From assembly GCA_902775135.1 (NCBI GenBank), contig CACYKY010000010.1, positions 1-64,000 of the forward strand: a stretch of DNA of 64,000 bases. The letters are read 5' to 3'. Every line of letters starts with the position of its first letter. Positions within the stretch are counted from its first letter, which is position 1. This document shows, one piece after another, positions 45,201 through 54,200 of the stretch. The translations under genes and the position numbers were made by a program. The notes under the pieces are model-generated. The model searched no databases. It was not told the DNA's origin and saw only the letters and a list, made by a program, of their open reading frames with translations. This DNA is from an uncultured Bacteroidota bacterium. Its GTDB lineage: Bacteria > Bacteroidota > Bacteroidia > Bacteroidales > P3.

Positions 45201-47614
45201 CAACGGACACCTCGATGAAGGGCACCGTACTTGCCGTCACCGAATGTGGCGGCGGCACGTGCGAGATAGTCATCTCAACGGGAAGCTACGGCTTGCTGGC
45301 AGCAAGCATCGATGTGATGCAGAACGGTGCCTTGGTGGAGAACTTCTACGGGGCTGAATTCGGCGCGGCGGTGTATACGGCCAGCGTGTGTGGCGGTACG
45401 CCGATAAGTTTTGTCTATCATCAGACACCCTATGCCGAGATGGGATATGCGGGAATGATAAGCTTCACCATCTCCAACGGCGGCGGCGCGCAAATCTACG
45501 AGTGTGCGACAGCTACAAACCTGATGGACGGCGAGACCTTCCTGACAGTGGACGAAGCTTGCCCCCAGTGCGGGACGCCCCAGGCGGAACTTGTGGAAGT
45601 GACGCAGAGTGCGGCAACCATAAGGTGGAACTCCTTGGGTGGTACCTACGACCTCTATCTCGACTCGGTGTTGGTGCAGGCCGGTGTTGCTGACACGTTC
45701 TACACCTTTACCGGTCTTGCGGCAGCCACCGACTATCTCTTCGGGGTGATGGCTGTGTGTTCTGCCTCCGACTCGTCGACGCTGTCCACCTTGGCCTTCC
45801 GGACACCCTGCGCGGCCATCAGCACGCTGCCCTATGCCGAAAGTTTCGATGTCGACCTGGGATGCTGGACAACGGTGAACAACAGCAACGACGGTTACCC
45901 CTGGATGTGGGAACCCTCGGAGAGCGGAATGGCGTCGCACAGCGGCGAGGGAATGGCCATCTCGGTATCGTATTACTATCCCGACGCGGTACATGCCGAC
46001 GCTTGGCTGATTTCTCCGCAGATCTCCTTGCCCTCCACTACCAACGACTCGCTCATCATGAGCTGGTGGTACAGGGTGGACAGCGAATACCCCGACGACC
46101 GATACGAGGTGCGCATCTCCACAACATCCAACAGCGTGGATAGCTTCACAACGCAGCTGGCCGACGTGACCCCCAACCTCCTCAATGGCGATTGGTCGCA
46201 AATGGCCATCAATCTTACCCCATACGCGGGACAGTCGGTCTATGTGGCCTTCCACCACTACAACAGCTATGACGCCGACTTCCTGGCTATTGACGATGTG
46301 GAAATCTACGAAGGCATCTATCAGGAGCCGCAGCCGGATTCCCTGCTGGTGGTCTTTGAGGTGAACGACTCGACGATGGGCACCACGGTGCCTGCTCCCG
46401 GCACCTATCGCTACGGGGCCGCCGACACCATCTTCTTCGGCTCCTATGCTATTGCCGGAAACCGTTTCAACCATTGGGAGATTACCTACATTGATAACGA
46501 TACAAGCGAGAGTGAAACCCTTGACGCGAGCTACGCCAACGGCTACTACATGCCAGCCATGTATCTGATGACCCTCGACACGGTGATCTTCAAGGCTTAT
46601 TTCGAGGTAGGCCGGCCGGACAGCACCACCATCACCTATGCTGTGAACAACCCCTCCATGGGCACCACAGTGCCAGCCCCCGGAACCTACACCATCTATG
46701 TGGGCGACTCGGTGACAGCTGTCGCCAGCGCCCATGCAGGCTACGAACTGGCCTTCTGGACCTTGGCCACCTACCGTTCCGGTTCATTGGTGGTGCGCGA
46801 CACTATGGCGGCCGACAACCCCGCTTTCTTCGGCATAGTGCCCCAGGCCTTTGCCGACTATGGTGCCACAATTACCGTGACGGCTTATTTCCAGGTTTCT
46901 ACCGTCCAGCAGCACACAGTAACATTGCAGACGGCCGACGGGACGATGGGCAGTGTGGTACCGGTAGGCAACAGCGCTGTCAATGAGGGCGCGAGTTTCA
47001 CCGCAACGGCCTACCCATCAACGGGCTTCCACTTTGTCGCCTGGATGTGTGGCAATGAGGTCGCCTCCGAGGCCAACCCCTACACCTTCACCGTTACCGA
47101 GGATGTGGTCCTCACCGCAACCTTCGCCTCGAACGATCCCGGGGTGACCTATTACGATGTGATGGTAAGCAGCGCCGACGAGCACATGGGTACCGTCAGC
47201 AGCAGTGTGCCCACAGGCCAGGTGGCCGAAGGTTCTGAGATGACCGTCTCCGCCATTCCTGCCGAGGGCTACCGCTTCCGCCACTGGAGCACTGACGGTG
47301 GTGCCGTTGTCAGTACCGACAACCCATACACTTTCACTGTCGATGCCAACATCCACCTCTTCGCCATCTTCGAGGCCATCGAGCCTCAGGCTATCGAGGA
47401 TGTCTCCGGTGCCGACGTCATCGTCTACAGCACCGACAGCAAGATCATTGTTAAGGGCGCCGAGAACCTCGATGTCTATGTCTACGATGTCAACGGCCGT
47501 GTTGTCCGCACGCAGGCTGCCGCCGCCTCTGTGGAGTTCACCATGAATACCACTGGCCTCTACCTGGTCAAGGTCGGCAATGCACCTCCCGTCCGAGTGG
47601 TGGTGGTTCGCTAA
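42284..47614 (+). CDS. large T9SS-secreted surface protein, paralogue of the upstream gene
   Basis: The 1776-residue product has a signal peptide (cleaved near SMWGQ). Its N-terminal 190 residues (SSYYVPVNNYYNYSLSEMI) are a diverged copy of the module found in the upstream protein. Then come five to six fibronectin III domains (SVALSWNDSLNTGAAYSVY, SVSLSWDSVPGATYTLYD and others) alternating with MAM/jelly-roll domains, several InlB-like repeats from about 1355, and a sorting domain nearly identical to the upstream one. Most of the gene uses G-ending codons, but the last about 700 bp switch to C-ending codons like the upstream gene, which points to recombination. Own promoter and terminator. 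Probably an adhesin or polymer-binding protein. Confidence 0.9.
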   Translation: MKRMFWMMVLGALMCVPTSMWGQCVPASVSSGDSTGSSYYVPVNNYYNYSLSEMIFDADELGGPMVIDTIGFYLGSMNPMTRATDVRIYMKYTQRDGFASTTDYEVVDETAVLVYSGALNCAHGWNDFALTTPFHYDGDGNVMVIVHDAATGYDGSSYKFATSSTGSEYKMLVRYSDSSNPLPGSSVFGGSSGRYQYRPVMRMKGCEASAPACRRVSGLTVDTVTESSVALSWNDSLNTGAAYSVYMVRGGEDSLLASGFTQTVYTVTGLEANSEYHFGVKAVCGVDEETVASMVVVRTLCGVLSVLPMEWGFEEEELQGSSNALRLPWCMERYASGMGSYTYYPYSSSSSSYAHSGSRYLYFYPGGGASYPDTQAVVLPQVDVTAYPMDGNRLTFWARMNGASSSTVVYVGTLANPADLSTFTLVDTVQVAGNVHRRCVVPLTTSPATNAYVAVVVLRTGNSGYLAIDDLRLEQLPSCGDIEHLAVDSVSSVSVSLSWDSVPGATYTLYDMSDGSVVATGLTESHYTVSGLQPLTEYTFGVRSVCVGGEGVMATLAVTTACGASGLPFTEDFEAGGTFSCWTLAQAAASTGVSTSHPYSGSRSFRFSYNSNPPQYLISPELEGTGDGVVVEFSYANYNDNYSESFAVGYSTTGKSTEAFTWLPELTNVRTGGEFLRYSEVLPVAGIKYLAIKYTANDQYYLYVDSVVVKELPSCLPVAELSVDSVTATSVLLSWNNGGNSGATYTVYMDTVAVATGLSDTVYEVTDLEPATPYTFSVVAECGAGEESAPATVSAMTDCGTGTCQLTFQCSDYYADGWNGAYISVMQSGVERGTVACQLSNETYGVVVCSGVPVDLMWHRGEYDDEATFTMTDGGGATVFSCTTEQANLFPTVSPFFTLATPCPECLVPIVTVDSVGADEVSVSWTVGNALGYNIYINDTIVEALNVTDNHYTITGLAPATGYVIGVEAICSATDTSMKGTVLAVTECGGGTCEIVISTGSYGLLAASIDVMQNGALVENFYGAEFGAAVYTASVCGGTPISFVYHQTPYAEMGYAGMISFTISNGGGAQIYECATATNLMDGETFLTVDEACPQCGTPQAELVEVTQSAATIRWNSLGGTYDLYLDSVLVQAGVADTFYTFTGLAAATDYLFGVMAVCSASDSSTLSTLAFRTPCAAISTLPYAESFDVDLGCWTTVNNSNDGYPWMWEPSESGMASHSGEGMAISVSYYYPDAVHADAWLISPQISLPSTTNDSLIMSWWYRVDSEYPDDRYEVRISTTSNSVDSFTTQLADVTPNLLNGDWSQMAINLTPYAGQSVYVAFHHYNSYDADFLAIDDVEIYEGIYQEPQPDSLLVVFEVNDSTMGTTVPAPGTYRYGAADTIFFGSYAIAGNRFNHWEITYIDNDTSESETLDASYANGYYMPAMYLMTLDTVIFKAYFEVGRPDSTTITYAVNNPSMGTTVPAPGTYTIYVGDSVTAVASAHAGYELAFWTLATYRSGSLVVRDTMAADNPAFFGIVPQAFADYGATITVTAYFQVSTVQQHTVTLQTADGTMGSVVPVGNSAVNEGASFTATAYPSTGFHFVAWMCGNEVASEANPYTFTVTEDVVLTATFASNDPGVTYYDVMVSSADEHMGTVSSSVPTGQVAEGSEMTVSAIPAEGYRFRHWSTDGGAVVSTDNPYTFTVDANIHLFAIFEAIEPQAIEDVSGADVIVYSTDSKIIVKGAENLDVYVYDVNGRVVRTQAAAASVEFTMNTTGLYLVKVGNAPPVRVVVVR

Positions 47615-47629
47615 CCTAGTATAACGCTA
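47391..47629 (+). repeat. shared 3' end, copy 2
   Basis: Matches 41849-42094, including bases beyond the stop codon (TAACCTAGTATAACGCTA). Confidence 0.85.
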
Positions 47630-47631
47630 AA

Positions 47632-47668
47632 AGAGAGAGGAACACCCACTGGTGTTCCTCTCTCTCTC
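47632..47668 (+). terminator. intrinsic terminator
   Basis: AGAGAGAGGAACACC (47632-47646) pairs with GGTGTTCCTCTCTCT (47651-47665), loop CACT. The T-run is weak (CTTCAGTATCTTTT). It follows the 1776-aa gene by 17 bp. Confidence 0.85.
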
Positions 47669-47770
47669 TTCAGTATCTTTTGTCCAAAATATTTATTTTC
47701 CATCCTGTATACTAATTTTTTTTTCTGTGCGTTATATTTAAACCACTTTATATATAAAACCACAAATATC

Positions 47771-49276
47771 ATGACGCAAGACAAGATAAAATTCAATCCC
47801 AACCCTCTGGTTACCTTCCTCCAGAAGCCCCAGAAGGAATTCACCAAAGCCGACATCCTCAAAGTGATTGAGGAGTTCCAGGTGGAAATGATCAATTTCC
47901 GCTACATGGCCGACGATGGCAAACTCCACACCCTCAATTTCGTCATCCAGAGCTTGGCCCATGTCGACGAGGTGCTCACCAGCGGTGAGCGCGTGGACGG
48001 TTCCAGCCTCTTCCCCTACATCGAAGCCGGCAACTCTGACCTCTATGTTATCCCCCGGTTCCGCACCGCCTTCCTCGATCCCTTCGCCGAGGTGCCGACC
48101 CTCAACCTTCTCTGCTCCTTCTTCAACAAGGACGGCGAGCCCTTCGCTATGGCTCCCGAGTATACGCTTCAGAAGGCCGCCCGTGCTTTCCGCGAGGCCA
48201 CAGGTGGTATGGAATTCGAGGTGATGGGCGAGTTGGAATACTACGCCATTGCTCCCCGACAGGACGAGTACATGCCTGAGGACCAGCATGGCTACCACGT
48301 GAGTATGCCCTACTGCAAGTTCGAGGAGTTCCGCACCGAAGCTATGCGCATGATCGCCTCTGCCGGTGGCGAAATCAAGTATGGCCACAGCGAGGTGGGC
48401 AACTTCACCAACGGCGATCTGATGTATGAGCAGAACGAGATAGAGTTCCTGCCTACCAACCTCGAGGCGGCTGCCGACCAGCTGGTCATTGCCAAATGGA
48501 TGATGCGCGAGTTGGGCTACAAATACGGCATCACCATCACCTTCGCTCCGAAGATCACCGTCGGCAAGGCCGGCAGTGGTATGCACATCCACACCCGCGT
48601 GAGTCTCGACGGCAAGAATATGTATGTGGGAGAGGAGGGCCTCTCCGAGGTGGCCATGAAGACTATGGCCGGTATCCTCTCCCTGGCCGGTTCCCTCACC
48701 GCCTTCGGCAATACCAACCCCACCTCATACTTCCGTCTGGTGCCTCATCAGGAGGCTCCCACCAACATCTGCTGGGGCGACCGCAACCGCTCCGCTATGG
48801 TGCGCGTGCCCCTGGGTTGGAGCAAAGGCAGCGGCAACATGATGGCCTCCGCCAATCCGTTGGAGAAGGACGACCCGGTCGATTTCTCCTACAAGCAGAC
48901 CATCGAGCTCCGCACTCCTGACGGCTCCGCCAACGTCTACCTCCTCCTCGCCGGTATGACTGTTGCCGCACGACACGGTTTCGAGATGCACGACGCCGTT
49001 CAGTATGCCAAGGACCGCTATGTCAGCGTGAACATCTTCGAGCATGAGGAGGTCCTCAGCCGTCTCGATGTGCTGCCCGACAGCTGCGCTGCCAGCGCTG
49101 ATATCCTCGAGCGCGACCGCGCCGTCTACGAACAGGATGGCATCTTTGCCCCTGCCCTCATCGACGGCATCCTCCGCCAACTCCGTGCTTTTAACGACCG
49201 CACCCTCCGTGCCGACATTGGCAAGGATCCCCAGAAGACCCTCGAACTCGTTGAGAGCTTCATCCATTGCGGATAA
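47771..49276 (+). CDS. glnA: glutamine synthetase
   Basis: The enzyme makes glutamine from glutamate, ammonia and ATP. The 501-residue product has the beta-grasp N-terminal domain (about 20-125) and the catalytic domain with the metal-binding GELEYYAI, the ATP loop KITVGKAGSGMHIHTRV, and the substrate-binding NRSAMVRVP. The adenylylation NLYDLPP motif of type I-beta enzymes is not seen, so covalent control is unlikely. It is a roughly 500-residue type common in Bacteroidales alongside the larger GlnN. It starts about 100 bp after the terminator and is followed closely by folK. Confidence 0.93.
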   Translation: MTQDKIKFNPNPLVTFLQKPQKEFTKADILKVIEEFQVEMINFRYMADDGKLHTLNFVIQSLAHVDEVLTSGERVDGSSLFPYIEAGNSDLYVIPRFRTAFLDPFAEVPTLNLLCSFFNKDGEPFAMAPEYTLQKAARAFREATGGMEFEVMGELEYYAIAPRQDEYMPEDQHGYHVSMPYCKFEEFRTEAMRMIASAGGEIKYGHSEVGNFTNGDLMYEQNEIEFLPTNLEAAADQLVIAKWMMRELGYKYGITITFAPKITVGKAGSGMHIHTRVSLDGKNMYVGEEGLSEVAMKTMAGILSLAGSLTAFGNTNPTSYFRLVPHQEAPTNICWGDRNRSAMVRVPLGWSKGSGNMMASANPLEKDDPVDFSYKQTIELRTPDGSANVYLLLAGMTVAARHGFEMHDAVQYAKDRYVSVNIFEHEEVLSRLDVLPDSCAASADILERDRAVYEQDGIFAPALIDGILRQLRAFNDRTLRADIGKDPQKTLELVESFIHCG

Positions 49277-49285
49277 GTGTTGACA

Positions 49286-49828
49286 ATGGGAAGAGTAGCT
49301 CTTCTGATAGGCGGCAACCAGGGCGACCGCCAGTCACTGATAGCCCAAGCGACAGAGCAGATACGCCAGCGTATCGGCTCTGTCGTTGCTTTGTCGCGCA
49401 TCTACGAGACCGAGCCATGGGGTTTTTTTGACCAGCCTACCCCCAACTTCATGAACCAAGCCCTCCTTGTCCTCACCTCCCTCTCGCCTCACGATGTGCT
49501 CCGCGAAGCCCTCGCCATCGAAGCCCTCCTCGGCCGCGTCCGCCCATCCTCCCCTTCCCTGCGGGGAACTCCCCCTGTCCCAGGGGAGCAGACAGAACGT
49601 CTGGGGGGTGGATTAAAAGAACCATCCCGGCGGACTTACCACTCTCGTCCCATGGACATCGATATCATCTTCTATGATGACCTTGTTATCGATACCCCTG
49701 ACCTCACCATTCCTCATCCCCGCATGCACCTGCGGCGTTTCGTACTCGAACCCTTGGCCGAAATTATGCCCCTCTTCGAGCACCCACTCCTCCACAAAAC
49801 CATGAAACAATTGCTAAATGAAATATAG
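49286..49828 (+). CDS. folK: 2-amino-4-hydroxy-6-hydroxymethyldihydropteridine pyrophosphokinase (HPPK) with captured repeat
   Basis: FolK transfers pyrophosphate from ATP to the pterin in folate synthesis. From the ATG at 49286 the product is 180 residues. The start ALLIGGNQGDRQ, the ETEPWGFFDQPTPNFMNQ segment and the end PMDIDIIFYDDLVIDTP and IPHPRMHLRRFVLEP are textbook HPPK. Between LLGRVR and YHSRPMDID lies a foreign 31-codon Pro/Gly-rich insert (49544-49636) where relatives have a short loop. The insert DNA holds two hairpins, so it looks like a repeat element absorbed in frame. Whether the enzyme is still active is open, though the insert replaces a flexible loop. It overlaps the next gene by 11 bp. 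Confidence 0.92.
   Translation: MGRVALLIGGNQGDRQSLIAQATEQIRQRIGSVVALSRIYETEPWGFFDQPTPNFMNQALLVLTSLSPHDVLREALAIEALLGRVRPSSPSLRGTPPVPGEQTERLGGGLKEPSRRTYHSRPMDIDIIFYDDLVIDTPDLTIPHPRMHLRRFVLEPLAEIMPLFEHPLLHKTMKQLLNEI
49544..49636 (+). repeat. twin-hairpin element captured inside folK
   Basis: CTCCCC (49569-49574) pairs with GGGGAG (49583-49588) and CAGAC (49589-49593) pairs with GTCTG (49599-49603). The 93-bp length is divisible by three, keeping the folK frame open. Confidence 0.7.
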
Positions 49829-52259
49829 AATCCTTTTCTTGTTCTTCTTGTTGTTCCCTGTGATGGTGTTAGCCCAAACGGCCACTATCAGCGGAACCAT
49901 CACCGACGCACGTACCGGCGAGACCCTTATCGGAGCGACGGTGCTCGATATCCGTAGCGGAAAGGGTGTCGTTACCAATGCCTATGGGCACTACTCCCTC
50001 ACACTCAAACGAGACAGCGTCAACCTACGTATCACCTATGTGGGCTATGAGCCCCAGTTTTTCAACTTCAAACTCGATTGCAACCAAGAGTTGAACGTCA
50101 AACTTTCCTCTAGCGTCACCCTCAGCGAGGTGGAGATTACAGCCGAGCGTCCGGGCGACGTACGTTCCGCGCAGATGAGTGCGAATGTGATGACGGTGGA
50201 GAAAATCAAGTCCGTGCCCGTGATGTTTGGGGAGGCGGACCTGGTCAAGGCGCTGCAGCTGATGCCTGGGGTGCAGAGTGGCAGCGAGGGCAACAGCGGC
50301 ATGTATGTGCGCGGCGGAGGAACCGACGAGAATCTCTTCTTGCTCGACGGAGTGCCCTTGTACAACGTTTCCCACATGGGCGGCTTCTTCTCCGCCTTCA
50401 ATACGGATGCGGTGAAGAACGTCACCCTCTATAAGGGATCCTTCCCGGCACGCTTCGGGGGACGTCTGAGTGCGGTGCTCGATGTGACGCAGAACAATGG
50501 AAACGATCAAGAAATACACGGGAACTTCACCGTGGGCCTCATCTCCGCTAAATTCAATCTGGAAGGGCCGCTGGTGAAGGAGAAGACAACATTCTCCCTC
50601 TCGCTGCGCAGAACCTATGCCGAGCTGTTCATCATCCCGATGTATATGTGGCTCGACGAGGCGACTTCGGAAAACGAGGAGCCGACGCCCACGCTGGCGC
50701 AGAATGCGAAGTTTGATGCCGGATACTATTTCTACGACATCAATGCCAAGCTCACGCACAAGTTTAGCGACAAGAGCCGCCTCTACGCCTCGTTCTTTAT
50801 GGGCGATGACAAGATACATGGCAAAGTGCACACCGTCACAGCCCTGAACGAAGATATCTACCTGGGCTTCGAGAACCTATGGGGCAACCTGGTGGGAGCC
50901 CTTCGATGGAACTACGAGCTGAGTCCCAAACTCTTTATGAACCTCTCGGCCAACTACACGCAATATAAGAACAATATCATCGGGTCGGTGGAGAAGCTGG
51001 CTACCCCAAACGACCCGAATGCCTCAACGGTCACCGGCGACTATAAGTCGGGTATCCGTGAGATGACGCTGCGAAGTGACTTTGACCTCACTCCCAATCC
51101 TGACCATTTGATGAAATTCGGCGTCACCGCCACACGCCATTGGTTCACTCCCGAGGTGGCCAGTGCCAGCATCGACTATTTCGACTCTGTACAGATGAAC
51201 CAGGCTTTGCAGATAGACTCCAGCATCATGTCGGGCATTGTTCCCGCCAATGAGTTTGTGGCCTACTTCGAGGACGACTGGTCCATCACCGAGAGTATCA
51301 AACTGAACTACGGCCTGCACCTCAGCGGGTTCAAGGTGGAAGACGAATTCTACCATTCCATTCAGCCGCGCTTGTCGGGTCGCGTCATGCTTACCGACGA
51401 CCTCTCGGCCAAGATCGGCTACGCGCGTATGACACAGTATGTGCACCTTCTCTCCACCACGTCGGTCACACTTCCCACAGACCTTTGGGTTCCCGTCACC
51501 GAGAGAGTCAAACCCATGACTTCTGACCAGATTGCTGCCGGAGTGAGCTACAGCCTCAGCGGCATTGCCGACTTCAGTATCGAAGGCTATTACAAACAGA
51601 TGAACAACCTCATAGAGTATAAGGACGGCGCTACCTTCTTCGGTAGCAGTGAGAACTGGGAAGACTTGGTGTACAGCGGTCGCGGTTGGAGCTACGGTGT
51701 CGAGTTCCTCATCCAGCGCGAATACGGCGACCTCACCGGGTGGATAGGCTACACATGGAGTCGCTCGATGCGCCAGTTCGACCGCGAGGGACAGGTTATC
51801 AACGGTGGAAACCCCTTCCCGGCCAAGTACGATCGCCGACACGACCTCTCCATCGTCCTTTCCTACAAGGTGAGCCCCACCATCGATGTCAGCGCCACAT
51901 GGGTCTTTTCCACGGGCAATGCCGCCTCGCTGGCTACCCAGACCTACCCAACGGCCTTCGAGGACCCCGACGACTACGACGATGACAATAGTAGACGCAA
52001 CACCGTCAGTGTTGTCGAGGGGCGCAACAACTACCGCATGCCCAACTACCACCGCCTCGACCTCGGTGCCAACTTCCACCGTAAATTCAAGCGTGCTCGG
52101 CGCACCATCAGCCTCAGCATCTACAACGTATACAATCGTCAGAATCCCTATATGCTCTATCAGTCGCGCACCGAGACCTACAACGGATACCCATCGGCCC
52201 TCATGCAGCTTAGCATTTTCCCCATACTGCCCAGTTTCGGGTACACAATTTATTGGTAG
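49818..52259 (+). CDS. TonB-dependent outer-membrane receptor
   Basis: The 813-residue protein has a signal peptide (cleaved near VLAQ), a carboxypeptidase-regulatory-like domain (ISGTITDARTGETLIGATV, about 20-105), a TonB plug domain (VPVMFGEADLVKALQLMPG, MYVRGGGTDENLFLLDG, about 115-235) and a 22-strand type barrel ending in an aromatic residue (YTIYW). Such receptors import large or scarce nutrients with TonB energy. The next gene encodes a DUF4249 lipoprotein, a pairing seen repeatedly in Bacteroidota and thought to act like a SusC/SusD-type pair. The substrate is unknown. Confidence 0.94.
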   Translation: MKYRILFLFFLLFPVMVLAQTATISGTITDARTGETLIGATVLDIRSGKGVVTNAYGHYSLTLKRDSVNLRITYVGYEPQFFNFKLDCNQELNVKLSSSVTLSEVEITAERPGDVRSAQMSANVMTVEKIKSVPVMFGEADLVKALQLMPGVQSGSEGNSGMYVRGGGTDENLFLLDGVPLYNVSHMGGFFSAFNTDAVKNVTLYKGSFPARFGGRLSAVLDVTQNNGNDQEIHGNFTVGLISAKFNLEGPLVKEKTTFSLSLRRTYAELFIIPMYMWLDEATSENEEPTPTLAQNAKFDAGYYFYDINAKLTHKFSDKSRLYASFFMGDDKIHGKVHTVTALNEDIYLGFENLWGNLVGALRWNYELSPKLFMNLSANYTQYKNNIIGSVEKLATPNDPNASTVTGDYKSGIREMTLRSDFDLTPNPDHLMKFGVTATRHWFTPEVASASIDYFDSVQMNQALQIDSSIMSGIVPANEFVAYFEDDWSITESIKLNYGLHLSGFKVEDEFYHSIQPRLSGRVMLTDDLSAKIGYARMTQYVHLLSTTSVTLPTDLWVPVTERVKPMTSDQIAAGVSYSLSGIADFSIEGYYKQMNNLIEYKDGATFFGSSENWEDLVYSGRGWSYGVEFLIQREYGDLTGWIGYTWSRSMRQFDREGQVINGGNPFPAKYDRRHDLSIVLSYKVSPTIDVSATWVFSTGNAASLATQTYPTAFEDPDDYDDDNSRRNTVSVVEGRNNYRMPNYHRLDLGANFHRKFKRARRTISLSIYNVYNRQNPYMLYQSRTETYNGYPSALMQLSIFPILPSFGYTIYW

Positions 52260-52282
52260 TCAGTAAAAGTCTATAATACATT

Positions 52283-53296
52283 ATGAAAAATAGAATTTCC
52301 ACTTTTGGTTATCGCCTTTCGGTTTCGCTGATGGCTCTCCTGCTCCTCGCCGGATGCGAGAAGGTGCTAGAAATCGAGAATGACCCCTCGGCGGCCCAGC
52401 TGGTGGTCAACAGTGTTCCTCAGGCCGGCAAACGCGCCTTCGTCTACTTTGCCCATACTCGCTTCTTTCTCGACCCCAGCAATAACCAGCCCCTCGATTC
52501 CGCCTCTGTCACCCTTTTCGTCAACGGCAATCCCATGGCCCCCGATTCCATCGTTAACTGTAAATATTTCTTCCCCTATACCTGCCTCGAAGGCGACACC
52601 CTCGCCGTCGAAGCCCGTGCCGGCAGTCGCTTGGCCACCGCGCGCACCTATGTCCCCTATATTCCCACCTTCTCCAACGTCCAGCTCTATAACCAGGAAC
52701 TCGGTCATACCTTCCGCTACTATCAAGCCGAATTCGACTTCCAGGACCATCCGGGCATAGACGAATATTACAACCTCCGTGTCATGGTGCACGACAGCGG
52801 CATCCGTTTCAATGAGTGGTTGCAGCAATATGACACCGTTGACACGGTTCGCGCTACCTACTTCATGCTCCGCTCCAATCCCGAAATCACAGGCGACGCC
52901 TCCTACAGCCGTCCCATGTTGGGCTATATTTACACGCGAAACTTCTTTAACGACAGCCAGATTGACGGTCGCAACTACCACACCTCCGTCAGTATCCTCC
53001 ACCTTATCGACACCAATGAGGTTCAACCCTTCAAACACGAATACACCGTCACCCTCGAGAGCATCACTTTCGCGCGTCTGCGATACCTTATTGATGTGTC
53101 GAGGCAAGGCTCTTCCAACAGCTTCTTCACCGAGCAAGGCCAGGTTCGCGGCAATGTTGACGGAGCCCTCGGCATCTTTGCCGGTTCCGCCAAGAGCGAG
53201 GTTACTTTCTGGCCAGACACATTGCCCATAGTGACAGCTGTTCCCTCCGTCACCCTTCCGCCTCCTTCCAAAGCCCTGCTGCAACTGTTGCAATAA
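52283..53296 (+). CDS. DUF4249 family lipoprotein
   Basis: The 337-residue product has a signal peptide with a lipobox LLAGC (Cys near residue 21). It then shows the beta-rich pattern of DUF4249, starting VLEIENDPSAAQLVVNSVPQ and AFVYFAHTRFF, and a long C-terminal part with EVQPFKHEYTVTLESITFA. It lies 23 bp after the TonB receptor on the same strand, and the pair likely forms one outer-membrane uptake complex. Function of the family is not known experimentally as far as I am aware. Confidence 0.88.
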   Translation: MKNRISTFGYRLSVSLMALLLLAGCEKVLEIENDPSAAQLVVNSVPQAGKRAFVYFAHTRFFLDPSNNQPLDSASVTLFVNGNPMAPDSIVNCKYFFPYTCLEGDTLAVEARAGSRLATARTYVPYIPTFSNVQLYNQELGHTFRYYQAEFDFQDHPGIDEYYNLRVMVHDSGIRFNEWLQQYDTVDTVRATYFMLRSNPEITGDASYSRPMLGYIYTRNFFNDSQIDGRNYHTSVSILHLIDTNEVQPFKHEYTVTLESITFARLRYLIDVSRQGSSNSFFTEQGQVRGNVDGALGIFAGSAKSEVTFWPDTLPIVTAVPSVTLPPPSKALLQLLQ

Positions 53297-53437
53297 CCCC
53301 TCCCTTGCCCCAGCATTTTCAATATGGCAGTCGCCAACTTTACGAAATGACGATAATACAAGAGGGTCTGAAGGGTGGGAGGGGCAAAACAATGATAGCT
53401 GTTTGGATTGTTAAAAAAACGAAAAACGAAAAAATAT

Positions 53438-53468
53438 TTTGCCAGTTCGGAAAATAGTCGTATCTTTG
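53438..53468 (+). promoter_or_regulatory. full Bacteroidales promoter for rplU-rpmA
   Basis: TTTG at 53438-53441, a 19-bp spacer, then TATCTTTG at 53461-53468. The transcript start is expected near 53475, giving a leader of about 60 nt before rplU. The rest of the 53297-53535 gap has nothing else I recognise. Confidence 0.9.
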
Positions 53469-53535
53469 CAGTCCGAAATAAGGGTGGAAAATGCCCTGAA
53501 AATTAGTGAAAGTAATTAAATAACAAACAGTTAAA

Positions 53536-53844
53536 ATGTACGCAATCGTAGAAATCGCAGGCAAGCAATTCAAGGTCGCCCAAGATCAGAAGATTTTCGT
53601 CAACCGTCTGAAGAACGACGAGGGTAGCGAAGTTTCTTTTGACACCGTGATGCTTAAAGACAATGATGGCAACGTCGAGGTTGGCAAACCTTACATTGCT
53701 GGTGCTAATGTAAAGGCCACCGTCCTCCGCCACCTTAAGGGCGATAAGGTTTTGGTGTTTAAGAAGATCCGTCGCAAAGGCTTCCAGAAAATGAACGGCC
53801 ATCGTGACTATCTGACCCAGATCAAAATCGATAGCATCAACTAA
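53536..53844 (+). CDS. rplU: 50S ribosomal protein L21
   Basis: The 102-residue protein starts MYAIVEIAGKQFKVAQDQ and has the conserved GxxVxFDxVxL and KxxVFKKxRRKGFQKxxGHR patterns of L21, which binds 23S rRNA. It is the first gene of a two-gene operon with rpmA, 37 bp apart. Confidence 0.98.
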   Translation: MYAIVEIAGKQFKVAQDQKIFVNRLKNDEGSEVSFDTVMLKDNDGNVEVGKPYIAGANVKATVLRHLKGDKVLVFKKIRRKGFQKMNGHRDYLTQIKIDSIN

Positions 53845-53881
53845 TTAACCGTAGTGTCTAACCTTTTAAAAACAGTATATT

Positions 53882-54139
53882 ATGGCTCATAAAAAAGGTG
53901 TTGGTAGTTCCAGTAACGGTCGTGAATCCGAAAGCAAACGCTTAGGCGTTAAGATTTTTGGTGGTCAGAAATGCGTCGCCGGCAACATTATCGTTCGTCA
54001 GCGTGGCACCGCCCACAACCCCGGCCAGAATGTTGGCATCGGTCGTGACCACACGCTTTATGCCCTCGTTGACGGTGTTGTGAAGTTCCACAAAGGTCGC
54101 GAGGACCGCAGCTACGTCTCCGTGGTTCCTGCCGAATAA
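53882..54139 (+). CDS. rpmA: 50S ribosomal protein L27
   Basis: The 85-residue protein has the L27 start [19 protein letters not shown], then LGVKIFGGQ and [22 protein letters not shown]27 reaches the peptidyl-transferase centre. The start has no cleavable extension of the Firmicutes type. It is followed by a terminator 31 bp on. Confidence 0.98.
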   Translation: MAHKKGVGSSSNGRESESKRLGVKIFGGQKCVAGNIIVRQRGTAHNPGQNVGIGRDHTLYALVDGVVKFHKGREDRSYVSVVPAE

Positions 54140-54170
54140 GAAAGAAAAAGCAAGATTTGCTTCAGAAAAA

Positions 54171-54200
54171 AACTGCCTGTCCAACCAGGCGGTTTTTTTT
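54171..54200. terminator. bidirectional intrinsic terminator
   Basis: AACTGCCTG (54171-54179) pairs with CAGGCGGTT (54186-54194), with A-run before and T-run after. It ends rpmA rightward and reaches the end of the DAHP synthase gene leftward. Confidence 0.88.
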
